From Phytobacter palmae (GTDB lineage Bacteria > Pseudomonadota > Gammaproteobacteria > Enterobacterales > Enterobacteriaceae): a stretch of 64,000 bases of DNA. The notes beneath the pieces were generated by a model that saw only the letters and a list, made by a program, of their open reading frames with translations, ran no database searches and was not told the DNA's origin. The stretch spans positions 310,488-374,487 of the forward strand of contig FONB01000004.1 of assembly GCA_900112785.1 (NCBI GenBank), written 5' to 3'. The position numbers were made by a program, and so were the translations under genes. Below, piece after piece: positions 32,118 to 42,920 of this stretch (position 1 is its first letter; each line of letters begins with the position of its first letter).

Positions 32118-32845
32118 GCGTGCTGGTTATCAATCGTTAGCGTAATACGGTTGGCCCGGCAGAAAAGCTCGGAAACATGTACCGGTTTACTGTTCTGATC
32201 GAAGGCGATTTTGCTGATGCGAAACAGAGGCTCGCCCAGTTCGCATTTAAGCCACTGCATCTGTGAACGGGTGGCAGCGAAAATATCGATCGTCTTTTTG
32301 TCGCTCACGACCCGCGTATCAAAATGCTTCTGGAAAAGCTGATAGGTTGATTCTCCCTCGCTGTAATACGCATCAAATTGCGGGTAGCGCGACAGCGGGA
32401 TCCATGAGCTGTCGATAAAGAGCGGCTCCTTGTCCAGATACATCACCCGGCTTAAGTGGAAAACTTCACTGTTACCCGGAATGTTCAGCTTTTCACAAAA
32501 CGGCGCCGCAGAGATACGCGCCTGTTCAATGACTTTCTCTTTCGTCGGCTTACCCTGTGAGACGCCAAAATCGGTAAACCCGCTGACGGTCAGCAAGGCA
32601 TTTTCCACTTTCTGGCTTTGTACAAAGGTTCCTTTTCCCTGCCAGCGGATCAGCACGCCGTCCGACACCAGATCGCTTATCGCTTTGCGAATTGTGATTC
32701 TGCTTACATTGTACTGCGCACAAAGCTCACTCTCGGTGGGGATCTGTTGTCCGGCTTTGTAGACGCCCTGGGCAATATCATCCAGCAGGCGCTGGCGAAC
32801 CGTGGCGTAAAGCAGTTGGTGAGAATAGCGGTCCGTAGCTGGCAT
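32114..32845 (-). CDS. frlR: GntR/HutC-family regulator of the fructoselysine operon
   Basis: This 243-residue regulator has an N-terminal winged helix (about 8-75, with ESELCAQYNVSRITIRKAISDL) and a C-terminal UTRA effector domain. It corresponds to E. coli FrlR in length and sequence. It is last in the frlABCDR order, with 96 bp between frlD and frlR, so it may have its own promoter. Confidence 0.93.
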   Translation of the reverse strand: MPATDRYSHQLLYATVRQRLLDDIAQGVYKAGQQIPTESELCAQYNVSRITIRKAISDLVSDGVLIRWQGKGTFVQSQKVENALLTVSGFTDFGVSQGKPTKEKVIEQARISAAPFCEKLNIPGNSEVFHLSRVMYLDKEPLFIDSSWIPLSRYPQFDAYYSEGESTYQLFQKHFDTRVVSDKKTIDIFAATRSQMQWLKCELGEPLFRISKIAFDQNSKPVHVSELFCRANRITLTIDNQHA

Positions 32846-32941
32846 GGCTCAACCCTGAAAAGAATGGAATAGAGGAATTATAGGGTTGTTTATCAGCGAG
32901 TAACAGAGCGCTGGCATGATGCGGCTCATGCCAGCACAGGA

Positions 32942-33727
32942 TTACCATGCACCGTGATATTGAATAGTGCGCGCCGCGCTGAGTGTACCCTGTTCCATCG
33001 CCACAGTGAGCGACCTGCCGCAGGCCATAGCGCAAAGGAAACCGGCGATAAAAGAGTCCCCCGCTCCCATGGTATCGATGACATCAACGCAAGCAGCGGG
33101 CTGGCGATAAAAATGTTCGCCATCCCAGGCGATACTGCCATTTTCACCCAGCGTGATGATAGCGATGCCTGCGCCGCACGCGACTATCGTCTGCATACGC
33201 TCTCTCAGTATGTCGTCCTCCTGCTGCGCCGAGGCAAAGGCAAAATCGAGATGCGGCGGCAGGGTTTGCCAGAGCGGGCTCTCCCACTTATCTGCAAAAT
33301 CAAACGCTGTCAGTTTGCCCGTCGCATGCAGCCGGGGAAAGGCGCTTTCAGCGTGGCCCCAGATAGCGGAGTGAATCATGTCATAGTCATCAAGCCAGGC
33401 GAAATCCTGCTCATCCAGTGCAAAATCGGCCATCACCCCTTCGGTATAGTCACCCAGTACCCGGTCATTACCCTTCAGCTCCACCTGAGTTTGCGCGGTG
33501 ACGCCGCATTTGACATGCACATGGCTGGTATCGACGCCCATCCGGGCCAGATCGTCCTTTAACATCCGACCGTATTCGTCCTCGCCAACCCAGGTCACGC
33601 AGCCTGGTGCCATGCCGTAACGGGTACTGTAAACCGCCACGTTTACCGCATTGCCACCGGAAAAGGCTTTGCCGAGGTGTGGATAGATGTCGACGCAGTT
33701 ATCGCCGATGGTCGCCAGCCGTTTCAT
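32942..33727 (-). CDS. frlD: Fructoselysine 6-kinase
   Basis: This 261-residue PfkB/ribokinase-family enzyme phosphorylates fructoselysine after uptake. It has an N-terminal [11 protein letters not shown] and the C-terminal signature [13 protein letters not shown] with the catalytic Asp. Its ATG overlaps the frlC stop by 4 bp. Confidence 0.95.
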   Translation of the reverse strand: MKRLATIGDNCVDIYPHLGKAFSGGNAVNVAVYSTRYGMAPGCVTWVGEDEYGRMLKDDLARMGVDTSHVHVKCGVTAQTQVELKGNDRVLGDYTEGVMADFALDEQDFAWLDDYDMIHSAIWGHAESAFPRLHATGKLTAFDFADKWESPLWQTLPPHLDFAFASAQQEDDILRERMQTIVACGAGIAIITLGENGSIAWDGEHFYRQPAACVDVIDTMGAGDSFIAGFLCAMACGRSLTVAMEQGTLSAARTIQYHGAW

Positions 33728-34554
33728 GCGCTCTCCTCCGGCAGCAACGCGCGAAAGCGCTCCAGCGCCTGACGGGCAAATAGCCGCGGCTCGTTCATGT
33801 ACATTGTCACCAGTTCAATTGTGCAATAACCGTTGTAACCGCTGGCGATAACATCGCACATCAGTTCACGCAGCGGCATTTTGCCTTCACCGGGGATATA
33901 GTGGCTGTCGCTCGCACCGTCGCTGTCGACAATATGCAGATGGCGAAGTTTATCACCCAGTTTGTTGAAGTAGCTCATCACCGGCTCGCCCTGCACCCAG
34001 GGGGCACAGATATCAATCATGCTGTACAGGCGCGGCGACGGGACCAGGGAAAAGGCGCGCAGCACATCATTGGCATTACAGATAACGTTGGACTCATAAG
34101 GCGTAAGTGGTTCGAGCACCAGATCCATCTCAATGTCCTGCGCATACTCGCACAGCTCATGCAGATTATCGGCCAGGCGCTGCCAGATAACATCCGGTGG
34201 GGTCAGGTAACCTGCGTGGGCGGCGGAGATGAGCGTGAATCCGGCGTTCATCTCTTTGGCCATATCCATCGCCAGCTTGATCATATCCAGGCTTTCGCGG
34301 CGCATCCGCTCGTCCCCCAGCATCATATTCCACGGGTAGCCGTTGGTTTCTGGCGTGTAGCCGATAATGGGTAACTGCCAGCTACGGGCAAGCTCTCTGA
34401 TCTTTTTGATACCGCCCGCTTTCAAATCAGGGGCGAAAGCGTGGGGACGCCCACCCCACAGTTCGATACCGTCATAGCCCAGCTCATGGGCATCACGAAA
34501 TGCCTCTTCAACGGGTAAACGCTGATGTCCGCAAGTAAACATGCCTGTTTTCAT
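33724..34554 (-). CDS. frlC: Fructoselysine 3-epimerase
   Basis: This 276-residue xylose isomerase-like TIM barrel interconverts fructoselysine and psicoselysine. It begins [14 protein letters not shown] as in E. coli, and the longer upstream frame to 34722 runs into frlB and is discarded. Likely metal ligands lie in [16 protein letters not shown] (here MIDICAPWV) and HIVDSDG. Confidence 0.94.
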   Translation of the reverse strand: MKTGMFTCGHQRLPVEEAFRDAHELGYDGIELWGGRPHAFAPDLKAGGIKKIRELARSWQLPIIGYTPETNGYPWNMMLGDERMRRESLDMIKLAMDMAKEMNAGFTLISAAHAGYLTPPDVIWQRLADNLHELCEYAQDIEMDLVLEPLTPYESNVICNANDVLRAFSLVPSPRLYSMIDICAPWVQGEPVMSYFNKLGDKLRHLHIVDSDGASDSHYIPGEGKMPLRELMCDVIASGYNGYCTIELVTMYMNEPRLFARQALERFRALLPEESA

Positions 34555-34604
34555 TGCTCTGCTCCTTTTAAGGAAAACCGGCCCGGACGGGCCGGATAGC
34601 GAAA

Positions 34605-35627
34605 TCAATACTCCACAAGGCCGCCGTAATAGCGACGTTCGTCCGGATTGTGATCTTTGTAAATCGACAGGTAGTAGCAGAGCCACTCCATCGGCACGAA
34701 CATCAAAAACGGCGCCAGCCACGGGTGCAGACCCTGAGCGATGTCGGCGTAATCGATGACAATGACGTTATCAGTACGCGCTTTCACAAAGCGGATGGCG
34801 CGCTCGGTCGTGTGGCGGCTTTCGTCATTACCCAGCAGGAACAGGAAGGGGACGCCGGGCTCCACCACTTCAAGCGGTCCATGGCGGAATTCCCCGCTCT
34901 CAATAACCGAGCCGTGCGTCCAGGTAAACTCCATCAGAGTGACAATGCCTTCTTTATAGCCCAGTGGGCGCAGCGGGCCGGCGGAAACGGTGTAGATCAT
35001 CGGCCATGAGCTTGCCTGCTCGCCAAGCTGGCGACCTTTCTCTTCCCAGTTCCGTACCAGATAGCCCAGCGCCTGCGGCAGTTTTTGCAGATCGGTTTTG
35101 ATTTTGCCGATTTCCGCATGTGGCGCGAGGCGGGTCACCATCTCCAGCACCACGCTGTAGCAGAGCAGCAGATGGATTTCCCAGATGCAGTCGGCCTGGT
35201 AATCCACGACGTACTCCACCGGGACGGTGATCGGGCTGTCCGGTTTTTTAGTGAAGGCGGCGGTGAGCGCGCCGCAGGCACGGCCCAATTCCAGTGCTTT
35301 AATCACCTCTTCGGTTTTGCCGTAATCCGAAACCCCTATCACTGCGCAACGGCTGTCCAGGCGGTGCGGGGTGTTATCGCAAAACTCCCAGCCGGAAATC
35401 GCATAAACCTGTAAATCTGAATAACGATCCGCAAGATGCTTCGCCGTTTGCGCAGCATTGAGCGGCGATCCGCAGGCCACGAAATAGATCCGGTCAACGC
35501 CGCGACGAACCATTTCATCAACGATGCTATGGACGCGGGGAACATCCTGCTGCAGAACTTTCTCCACTTCCGACACCATATTTTCGGTAACCAGGAAATC
35601 CACAGTGCTTTTATCAATATCCAACAT
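34605..35627 (-). CDS. frlB: Fructoselysine 6-phosphate deglycase
   Basis: This 340-residue enzyme has two SIS domains, like the isomerase half of GlmS. It splits fructoselysine 6-phosphate into lysine and glucose 6-phosphate. The segments [17 protein letters not shown] and [12 protein letters not shown] form the sugar-phosphate site. Length equals E. coli FrlB. Confidence 0.96.
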   Translation of the reverse strand: MLDIDKSTVDFLVTENMVSEVEKVLQQDVPRVHSIVDEMVRRGVDRIYFVACGSPLNAAQTAKHLADRYSDLQVYAISGWEFCDNTPHRLDSRCAVIGVSDYGKTEEVIKALELGRACGALTAAFTKKPDSPITVPVEYVVDYQADCIWEIHLLLCYSVVLEMVTRLAPHAEIGKIKTDLQKLPQALGYLVRNWEEKGRQLGEQASSWPMIYTVSAGPLRPLGYKEGIVTLMEFTWTHGSVIESGEFRHGPLEVVEPGVPFLFLLGNDESRHTTERAIRFVKARTDNVIVIDYADIAQGLHPWLAPFLMFVPMEWLCYYLSIYKDHNPDERRYYGGLVEY

Positions 35628-35648
35628 GTAACGTTTCTCCAGACGGGT

Positions 35649-37022
<1,374 letters not shown>

Positions 37023-37072
37023 TCAAAAGGGTGTTGCCTGAAATCCGCCGACAGCCAACGGTAGATTTCAAC

Positions 37073-37107
37073 ATATGACGACACATAACCAATATAACAA
37101 CACATAA
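37073..37107 (-). promoter_or_regulatory. Tandem 16-bp repeat upstream of frlA, possible FrlR operator
   Basis: ATATGACGACACATAA (37073-37088) and ATATAACAACACATAA (37092-37107) differ at two positions and lie 19 bp apart, start to start, about 85-120 bp before the frlA ATG. On the coding strand each reads TTATGTGTYGTYATAT. The place and repetition suggest operator or activator sites for FrlR or CRP. Confidence 0.45.
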
Positions 37108-37230
37108 TGAATTGTATTGTGGAGAGAGATCACAAAATCGCCACGTGATGGCGATTTCATGCCAGTGGAATGGTTAACCTTTTGAATAAAAAAGAAAGAA
37201 TTATCCCGGCGACCCGGGGCTTATGAAACA

Positions 37231-37294
37231 GCGTAGCCCGGGTAAGCGCACCCGGGAATCCCGGATGCAGCGTAAACGCCTTATCCAGGGTAGC
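37231..37294. repeat. BIME (two REP units) downstream of cysG
   Basis: A first unit GTAGCCCGGGTAAGCGCACCCGGG is followed at once by a unit in the opposite sense, TCCCGGATGCAGCG...CGCCTTATCCAGGG. The pair lies between the cysG stop and the frl promoter. Confidence 0.7.
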
Positions 37295-37327
37295 GTCGGT
37301 GAAATGACTGACCTGATGAAGTAAAGG

Positions 37328-38692
37328 CTAAAACCACTTAAGTTTATCGCGCAGGCCGACGACACGGCCTACAATGATGAGCGCCGGGCTTTCGACCTGC
37401 CGGGCCAGTTCCCCCAGATCAGTCAGGATGCCGCTGACGACGCGCTGTTTCACTGAGGTGCCGTTTTCTACCAGCGCGACAGGCATATCAGCCTGCATAC
37501 CGTGCTCAATCAATTTTTCCTGGATGGTCGCCGCCTGGTTTAGCCCCATGTAAAAGACCAGCGTCTGTTTTTCTGCTGCCAGGTTTGCCCAGTCCAGCTC
37601 GCCGCCGGTTTTTAAATGGCCCGTTATCAGGCGTACGCTCTGGGCATAATCCCGGTGGGTTAATGGAATGCCGGAATATGCAGAACAACCTGAGGCGGCG
37701 GTAATGCCTGGTACCACCGAAAAGGGAATGCCCGCGTGGCAAAGGGTTTCCAGTTCTTCACCGCCGCGTCCGAAGATAAACGGATCGCCCCCTTTCAGGC
37801 GCACCACCCGTTTGCCCCGTTGCGCTTCCTGTAACAGGATCTGGTTAATCTCTTCCTGCGGTACACAGTGATATCCCGCACGCTTGCCAACAAACACGCG
37901 GTCGGCATCGCGGCGTACCAGGTTCATGATTTCATCCGAGACCAGGCGATCATAGACCACCACATCGGCCTGCTGGATCTGTTGCAGCCCTTTGAGCGTC
38001 AACAAACCGGCGTCGCCCGGACCTGCACCTACCAGCACCACTTCGCCACGATGATCCAGCGGTTCGGCAAGCAGTTGCCCGGTGATGGCTTCGACAGCCG
38101 GAGCATCCTGATTCGCCAGCGACTGGGCGAGACGGTCATTTACAAACAGTTTTTCCCAGAAGCGGCGGCGCTCGGCGACGCTGGCAAAGTGGTCTTTTAC
38201 GCGGCGCCGCAGTTTGCCTGCGTAGCGGGCAACATGTCCGAGATGCTGGGGGAGTAGCGATTCAAGCTTTTCCCGTAGCAGGCGCGCCAGTACCGGCGAG
38301 GTGCCGCCGGAAGAGACGGCGACCATCAGCGGAGAACGGTCGATGATCGATGGCATGATAAAGCTCGCCTGTTTCGGCGCGTCCACCACGTTACAGAAGA
38401 TACGGCGCGATTCGGCTGCATCGCTGACCTGCTGGTTGACGGCTTCATCATCCGTTGCGGCAATGACCAGCCAGCATGGATCGAGCAGGCTTTCGTCGAA
38501 ACCGCCTTGCACCAGCTTTAGCATCCCTTCATTCGCCCACACATGAAACTGGGGAGCGAAGGTGAGTGAGTTAACGGTCAGCCGTGCACCAGCGTCCATT
38601 AAAAGTCGGGCTTTACGTTCTGCGACATCGCCTCCGCCTACCAGCAGGCAGGCGCGGTCGCGTAATTGACAAAAAATGGGTAAATGGTCCAC
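37328..38692 (-). CDS. cysG: Sirohaem synthase CysG
   Basis: This 454-residue enzyme makes sirohaem from uroporphyrinogen III. The N-terminal CysG-B part (about 1-213) has the NAD site [14 protein letters not shown] and does dehydrogenation and iron insertion. The C-terminal CysG-A part (from about 216, [14 protein letters not shown]) is the SAM-dependent methyltransferase. The start codon is GTG with a GAGGTG site 7 bp upstream, giving the family's DHLPIFC start. Sirohaem is the cofactor of NirB, whose operon it ends. It is three residues short of E. coli CysG. Confidence 0.96.
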   Translation of the reverse strand: MDHLPIFCQLRDRACLLVGGGDVAERKARLLMDAGARLTVNSLTFAPQFHVWANEGMLKLVQGGFDESLLDPCWLVIAATDDEAVNQQVSDAAESRRIFCNVVDAPKQASFIMPSIIDRSPLMVAVSSGGTSPVLARLLREKLESLLPQHLGHVARYAGKLRRRVKDHFASVAERRRFWEKLFVNDRLAQSLANQDAPAVEAITGQLLAEPLDHRGEVVLVGAGPGDAGLLTLKGLQQIQQADVVVYDRLVSDEIMNLVRRDADRVFVGKRAGYHCVPQEEINQILLQEAQRGKRVVRLKGGDPFIFGRGGEELETLCHAGIPFSVVPGITAASGCSAYSGIPLTHRDYAQSVRLITGHLKTGGELDWANLAAEKQTLVFYMGLNQAATIQEKLIEHGMQADMPVALVENGTSVKQRVVSGILTDLGELARQVESPALIIVGRVVGLRDKLKWF

Positions 38693-38704
38693 GACATCAC
38701 CTCA

Positions 38705-38822
38705 AATACACTTCATTCTTCGCGCCGCAGGTGCGTTGGCTGCTTCGCTCATCCAGTCGCTTACACCAGTAAGCTCCTCGGGATTCGCTGTGTTGCCTGC
38801 TGCCTGCAGCTCGAATTGTTCG
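38705..38822. repeat. ERIC (IRU) element filling the nirC-cysG gap
   Basis: The sequence holds the ERIC landmarks in order: GGTGCGTTGGCTGC near 38730-38743, a central inverted stretch around AGTCGCTTAC...GTAAGCTCCT, GGGATTC, then CTGCCTGCAGCTCGAATT. These match the conserved enterobacterial repetitive intergenic consensus, and the length of about 118 bp is close to the usual 127. As part of the nir transcript it would fold into a long hairpin before cysG. Confidence 0.8.
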
Positions 38823-38830
38823 TGTTTTTA

Positions 38831-39640
38831 TTAATTGGTTGTAATTGGTTGGCTCTTTGCTGTCTGGGTTGCAGACGGGCGCTCCGCTTTCGGCGTAGCA
38901 TACCAGTAACCCAGACCCATAAACACGGCACCGGAGAAAGTATTGCCCAGGGTTACCCACAACAGGTTATGGCCGATTCCGGAGAGGGTATACGCTTCGC
39001 TGTGGTGACCAAACCACGAGAGGGCAAACAGCGTCATGTTGGCAACGGAGTGTTCGTAGCCAGAGGCGATAAAAGCCAGCAGACACCACCAGATGGCGAG
39101 GAATTTTGCGGCGCCTTCGGTACGAATCGCCATCCAGATTGCCAGACAAACCAACCAGTTACACAGTGCGCCTTTAAAGAACAGAACGCCTGCCGGTGCG
39201 TTGGTTTTGGCCAGTGCAACGGTATGCACAAGGCTGGTATCCAGCGGCAGTAAGCTACCGCCACCCCAGTTATACAGCAACGCAACCAGCACGGAGCCTA
39301 ACAGATTACCCAGCCAGGTTTGCGGCAGAATAGTCCACATCTGACCCTGGGTAATGGTGCCTGCTTTCACTCCGAGTGTCAGGAACATGGTATGGCCGGT
39401 AAAGAGTTCAGAACCGGCAATGATCACCAGTGTTAACGCGATACCGAACGTTGCGCCCATCACCAACGGGCGCACTGACGGGTCTAGCAAGTTGCCGAGG
39501 GTAAAAATTAAAATAATCCCTAAACCTACATAGGCACCCGCCATAGCAGAACTGATCCAGAAACCTACAGGATTATTAGCAGAGAGGCGTGAAATGCGCG
39601 CAGCGTTAGCCGCACACTTATTGATAGTGTCGGTGAACAT
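38831..39640 (-). CDS. nirC: Nitrite channel NirC
   Basis: This 269-residue FNT-family inner-membrane protein lets nitrite in and out. About six hydrophobic segments are visible, with the family pattern ELFTGHTMFLTLG and the VANMTLFAL stretch of the second half. It is the third gene of nirBDC-cysG, but a terminator and 174 bp separate it from nirD. Confidence 0.95.
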   Translation of the reverse strand: MFTDTINKCAANAARISRLSANNPVGFWISSAMAGAYVGLGIILIFTLGNLLDPSVRPLVMGATFGIALTLVIIAGSELFTGHTMFLTLGVKAGTITQGQMWTILPQTWLGNLLGSVLVALLYNWGGGSLLPLDTSLVHTVALAKTNAPAGVLFFKGALCNWLVCLAIWMAIRTEGAAKFLAIWWCLLAFIASGYEHSVANMTLFALSWFGHHSEAYTLSGIGHNLLWVTLGNTFSGAVFMGLGYWYATPKAERPSATQTAKSQPITTN

Positions 39641-39782
39641 ATTGATTATCCTTTAACACGTCATCTTTGCGCCGGAAGTCGTTCAGTTGCCATCACGACG
39701 CAGCACCAATGATTTTGTGTAAATAACGAAAAGTTAAAATTAAAAAACTGGCTCAATAAGCGATTACGCTTTTGATGAATCA

Positions 39783-39808
39783 AAAAAGAGGGAGGCATTG
39801 CGCCTCCC
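39783..39808 (-). terminator. Intrinsic terminator between nirD and nirC
   Basis: On the minus strand GGGAGGC pairs with GCCTCCC, then TCTTTTTTG follows. It lies just 6 bp past the nirD stop and looks strong, so nirC-cysG may get only part of the nirBD transcript or have a promoter of their own. Confidence 0.75.
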
Positions 39809-39814
39809 ATTTCC

Positions 39815-40141
39815 TCAGGCTTTAAGTTGCACTACGCCGTCTTTAACACGCGCGTCGAAGTGGGCCACAGAACGGCTTTCGTCCTCCATACATAACCCAT
39901 CACGCAGGCGGAAACGCTGTTTTTTCAACGGGCTGGCGACCCACAATTCTCCATTGTGCTCGGCAATCAGGCCACGAGAGAGCACACTGGCTTCAAAGAA
40001 CGGGTCGATATTGCTGATCGCGAAAACCTGTTCATCGCGACGCGGGCGGAAAATGGCCACCTGTTCGCCATTCAGCAGAGCGCATACACCCGTCGCCGGG
40101 ATGATATCGTCAATTTTGCAGATAGTGTTCCACTGGCTCAT
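39815..40141 (-). CDS. nirD: Nitrite reductase small subunit NirD
   Basis: This 108-residue Rieske-like protein is the small subunit of NADH-nitrite reductase. The usual Rieske Cys/His ligand motifs are lacking, as in E. coli NirD. It overlaps nirB by 4 bp, so translation is coupled. Confidence 0.96.
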   Translation of the reverse strand: MSQWNTICKIDDIIPATGVCALLNGEQVAIFRPRRDEQVFAISNIDPFFEASVLSRGLIAEHNGELWVASPLKKQRFRLRDGLCMEDESRSVAHFDARVKDGVVQLKA

Positions 40142-42681
40142 ACGGTTTCCTCCACCATTTTTACCGGGATGCGTTCATATGGCGTTGCCGGGCGGTGTTG
40201 CTCGCGTTCTGCCACAACCTGAACGTTCGGGTCGCGTTTGTCGCTATTGATAAAGTGTCTGAAGCGTACCTGTGCCTGCGGGTTGTTAACGGTTTCGGTC
40301 CATTCGCAGATAACGGCGTCGCGCAGACGGGCCATTTCGGCTTCAAGCTGGTCGTTCAGGCCCAGTTTGTTATCGATGATGACGCTTTTGAGGTAGTCGA
40401 TGCCGCCTTCGAGGTTATCGAGCCATGAGGCGGTACGGGTCAGCTTATCGGCGGTACGGATGTAGAACATCATGAAGCGGTCGAGATACTGAATCAGCGT
40501 GTCGCGATCGAGATCCGCCGCCAGCAGGTCCGCATGGCGCGGTTTCATCCCGCCGTTGCCGCACACATACAGGTTCCAGCCTTTCTCGGTGGCAATAATG
40601 CCCACGTCTTTACCCTGCGCTTCCGCACATTCGCGGGTGCAGCCGGAGACGCCAAACTTCATTTTGTGCGGGGTACGGATGCCTTTGTAGCGGTTTTCCA
40701 GCTCCACGCCGAAGCCCACGCTGTCGCCCACGCCGTAGCGGCACCAGGTGGAACCGACACAGGTTTTCGCCATGCGCAACGCTTTGGCATAGGCGTGACC
40801 AGTTTCGAAACCTGCGTCAATCAGCTGACGCCAGATTTCCGGCAGATCGTCTTTCTGCGCGCCAAACAGACCAATACGCTGGGAGCCCGTAATTTTGGTA
40901 TAGAGATTAAATTCGCGGGCGATACGGCCCACTTCCATCAGCCCTTCCGGGGTGATTTCGCCACCCGCAGAGCGCGGGATAACGGAGTAGGTGCCGTCTT
41001 TCTGAATGTTCGCCAGGAAGTTGTCGTTGGTGTCCTGCAGTGGCGTATGCTGCGGCTTGAGCACATACTCATTCCAGCAGGAGGCCAGCAGAGAGCCGAC
41101 CGTCGGTTTACACACTTCACAACCGTAACCCTGGCCGTGTTTGGCCAGCAGTTCATCGTAGGATTTGATGCCTTCGACGCGGATCAGGTGATACAGCTCC
41201 TGGCGAGAATAAGCGAAGTGCTCGCACAGGTTGTTGTTCACTTCGATGCCCTGTTTCGCAAGCTCGGCGTTCAGCACCTGAGTGACCAGTGGAATACAAC
41301 CGCCGCAGCCGGTCCCGGCTTTGGTTTCCGCTTTCAAAGCCGCAACGGTATGGCAGCCCTTGTTGATGGCAGAGATCAGCATGCCTTTGGTGACGTCGAA
41401 GCAGGAGCAGATCTGTGCGCTGTCTGGCAGTTTATCGACGCCGATGGACGGTTTGCCGCTGCTGGCATGTGCCGGCAGGATTAAGGCATCCGGGTTTTCC
41501 GGTAGCTCAATCGCATTCAATACCAGCTGCAACAAGTTGCCGAAGTCGCTGGTATCGCCCACCAGTACTGCACCAAGCAGGGTTTTGTTGTCAGGGCTAA
41601 CGATAAGGCGTTTGTAGACTTCTTTGCTTTCGTCGAGGTAAACGTAGCTGCGTGCGCCCGGCGTGCGGCCATGGGCATCGCCGATCCCGCCAACGTCCAC
41701 GCCCAGCAGTTTCAGCTTGGCGCTCATGTCCGCACCGGCAAAGGCGTTCGCATTGCCAAGGATATGGTCTACAGCGACCTGCGCCATTTTGTAGCCCGGT
41801 GCGACCAGACCGTAGACGTGGCTATTCCAGCTGGCGCATTCACCAATCGCGTAGATATCCGGGTCGGAGGTCTGGCAGGCGTCGTTAATCACGATCCCGC
41901 CACGCTGGGCTACATCCAGCCCGCATTGGGTTGCCAGTTTGTCGCGCGGGCGAATACCGGTTGAGAAGACGATAAAGTCGACTTCCAGATCGGTACCATC
42001 GGCAAAGCGCATGGTTTTGCGTGCGCTTATGCCCTCCTGGACAATCTCTTTGGTGTTTTTGCTGGTGTGCACACGCACGCCCATGCTTTCGATTTTGCGT
42101 TTAAGCTGTTCACCGCCCATCTGATCGAGCTGTTCAGCCATCAGCATGGGGGCAAATTCGATAACGTGCGTTTCAATACCGAGGTTTTTCAGGGCGCCGG
42201 CTGCTTCCAGCCCGAGCAGACCACCACCGACCACCGCACCACGTTTGCTGCGACGAGCGCAGGCTTCGATGGCATTAAGGTCTTCAATGGTGCGGTAAAC
42301 AAAGCAATCCTGCGTTTCGGAGCCTTTAATGGGCGGGATCCACGGATAAGAGCCTGTCGCCATGATCAGTTTGTCATAATAGACAGTACGACCGGCGCTG
42401 GAGTGGATCACTTTCTCCTGGCGATTGATGGTAATTGCCCGTTCGCCAACGAGAACGTTAACGCCATGCTTTTCGTAGTAACCTTCACGTACCAGCGACA
42501 GTTCTTCCGCAGTATGATGCGAAAAGTAGGAAGACAGGTGAACGCGATCGTAGGCTTTACGGGGTTCTTCACAAAAAACGGTAATCTCGAACTGGCTGGC
42601 ATCTGCTTTATCAAGGAGATCCTCAATAAAGCGGTGACCGACCATGCCGTTACCGATTATAGCGAGTTTGACTTTGCTCAT
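40138..42681 (-). CDS. nirB: NADH-dependent nitrite reductase large subunit NirB
   Basis: This 847-residue cytoplasmic enzyme reduces nitrite to ammonia. The N-terminal FAD/NAD part starts VKLAIIGNGMVGHR. Two BFD-like [2Fe-2S] segments (ICSCFDVTKG...GTGCGGC, and GYGCEVCKP) follow. The sulfite/nitrite reductase part has sirohaem-[4Fe-4S] cysteines in TCVGSTWC and SGCTRECAEAQG. Length equals E. coli NirB. Confidence 0.97.
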   Translation of the reverse strand: MSKVKLAIIGNGMVGHRFIEDLLDKADASQFEITVFCEEPRKAYDRVHLSSYFSHHTAEELSLVREGYYEKHGVNVLVGERAITINRQEKVIHSSAGRTVYYDKLIMATGSYPWIPPIKGSETQDCFVYRTIEDLNAIEACARRSKRGAVVGGGLLGLEAAGALKNLGIETHVIEFAPMLMAEQLDQMGGEQLKRKIESMGVRVHTSKNTKEIVQEGISARKTMRFADGTDLEVDFIVFSTGIRPRDKLATQCGLDVAQRGGIVINDACQTSDPDIYAIGECASWNSHVYGLVAPGYKMAQVAVDHILGNANAFAGADMSAKLKLLGVDVGGIGDAHGRTPGARSYVYLDESKEVYKRLIVSPDNKTLLGAVLVGDTSDFGNLLQLVLNAIELPENPDALILPAHASSGKPSIGVDKLPDSAQICSCFDVTKGMLISAINKGCHTVAALKAETKAGTGCGGCIPLVTQVLNAELAKQGIEVNNNLCEHFAYSRQELYHLIRVEGIKSYDELLAKHGQGYGCEVCKPTVGSLLASCWNEYVLKPQHTPLQDTNDNFLANIQKDGTYSVIPRSAGGEITPEGLMEVGRIAREFNLYTKITGSQRIGLFGAQKDDLPEIWRQLIDAGFETGHAYAKALRMAKTCVGSTWCRYGVGDSVGFGVELENRYKGIRTPHKMKFGVSGCTRECAEAQGKDVGIIATEKGWNLYVCGNGGMKPRHADLLAADLDRDTLIQYLDRFMMFYIRTADKLTRTASWLDNLEGGIDYLKSVIIDNKLGLNDQLEAEMARLRDAVICEWTETVNNPQAQVRFRHFINSDKRDPNVQVVAEREQHRPATPYERIPVKMVEETV

Positions 42682-42739
42682 TTTTGCCTCGATTTCTTTT
42701 CTATTACTGCCTACCTTAACGATTCAGCCCTGGTACTTA

Positions 42740-42753
42740 TTGATGCAGGTCAA
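42740..42753 (-). promoter_or_regulatory. FNR site of the nirB promoter
   Basis: TTGATGCAGGTCAA is TTGAC-CTGC-ATCAA on the coding strand, 9 of 10 FNR bases. In E. coli pnirB the FNR site is centred at -41.5; applying that here puts the start near 42705 and the -10 on TTAAGG (42718-42713). Confidence 0.85.
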
Positions 42754-42766
42754 ATACATCTTCACC

Positions 42767-42782
42767 TACTACTTAATGGGTA
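42767..42782 (-). promoter_or_regulatory. NarL/NarP heptamer pair of the nirB promoter
   Basis: On the coding strand TACCCATTAAGTAGTA fits the 7-2-7 NarL/NarP arrangement and differs little from the known E. coli nirB -69.5 site. It lets nitrate and nitrite raise expression by removing IHF/Fis repression. Confidence 0.8.
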
Positions 42783-42872
42783 GATAATTGATTTTGATGG
42801 TTTTTTATAAGTCGCGGATCTGTCAGGCTTTTCAGGATTGTGGAAATTGTGTACAAAAAAGAAGTGAATTTA

Positions 42873-42899
42873 AGGCAATTGCCTGAAACAACGTTTCAG
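42873..42899 (+). promoter_or_regulatory. Two abutting palindromes before codA
   Basis: AGGCAATTGCCT (42873-42884) is a perfect 12-bp palindrome. CTGAAAC-AAC-GTTTCAG (42883-42899) is a perfect 7-bp dyad and shares two bases with it. They end 21 bp before the codA start, where a repressor would block transcription. The second has the AACGTTT core of PurR operators, but the flanks fit poorly. Confidence 0.45.
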
Positions 42900-42920
42900 T
42901 GATAACCAGGGGGTAGAGGT

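Noticed and set aside
34555-34722. 56-residue N-terminal extension of frlC
   Set aside because: It overlaps the 3' end of frlB and has no homology; [14 protein letters not shown] is the known start.
40534-41484. 316-codon plus-strand frame opposite nirB
   Set aside because: Fully contained in nirB in the antisense sense, with composition of a reverse-strand shadow.
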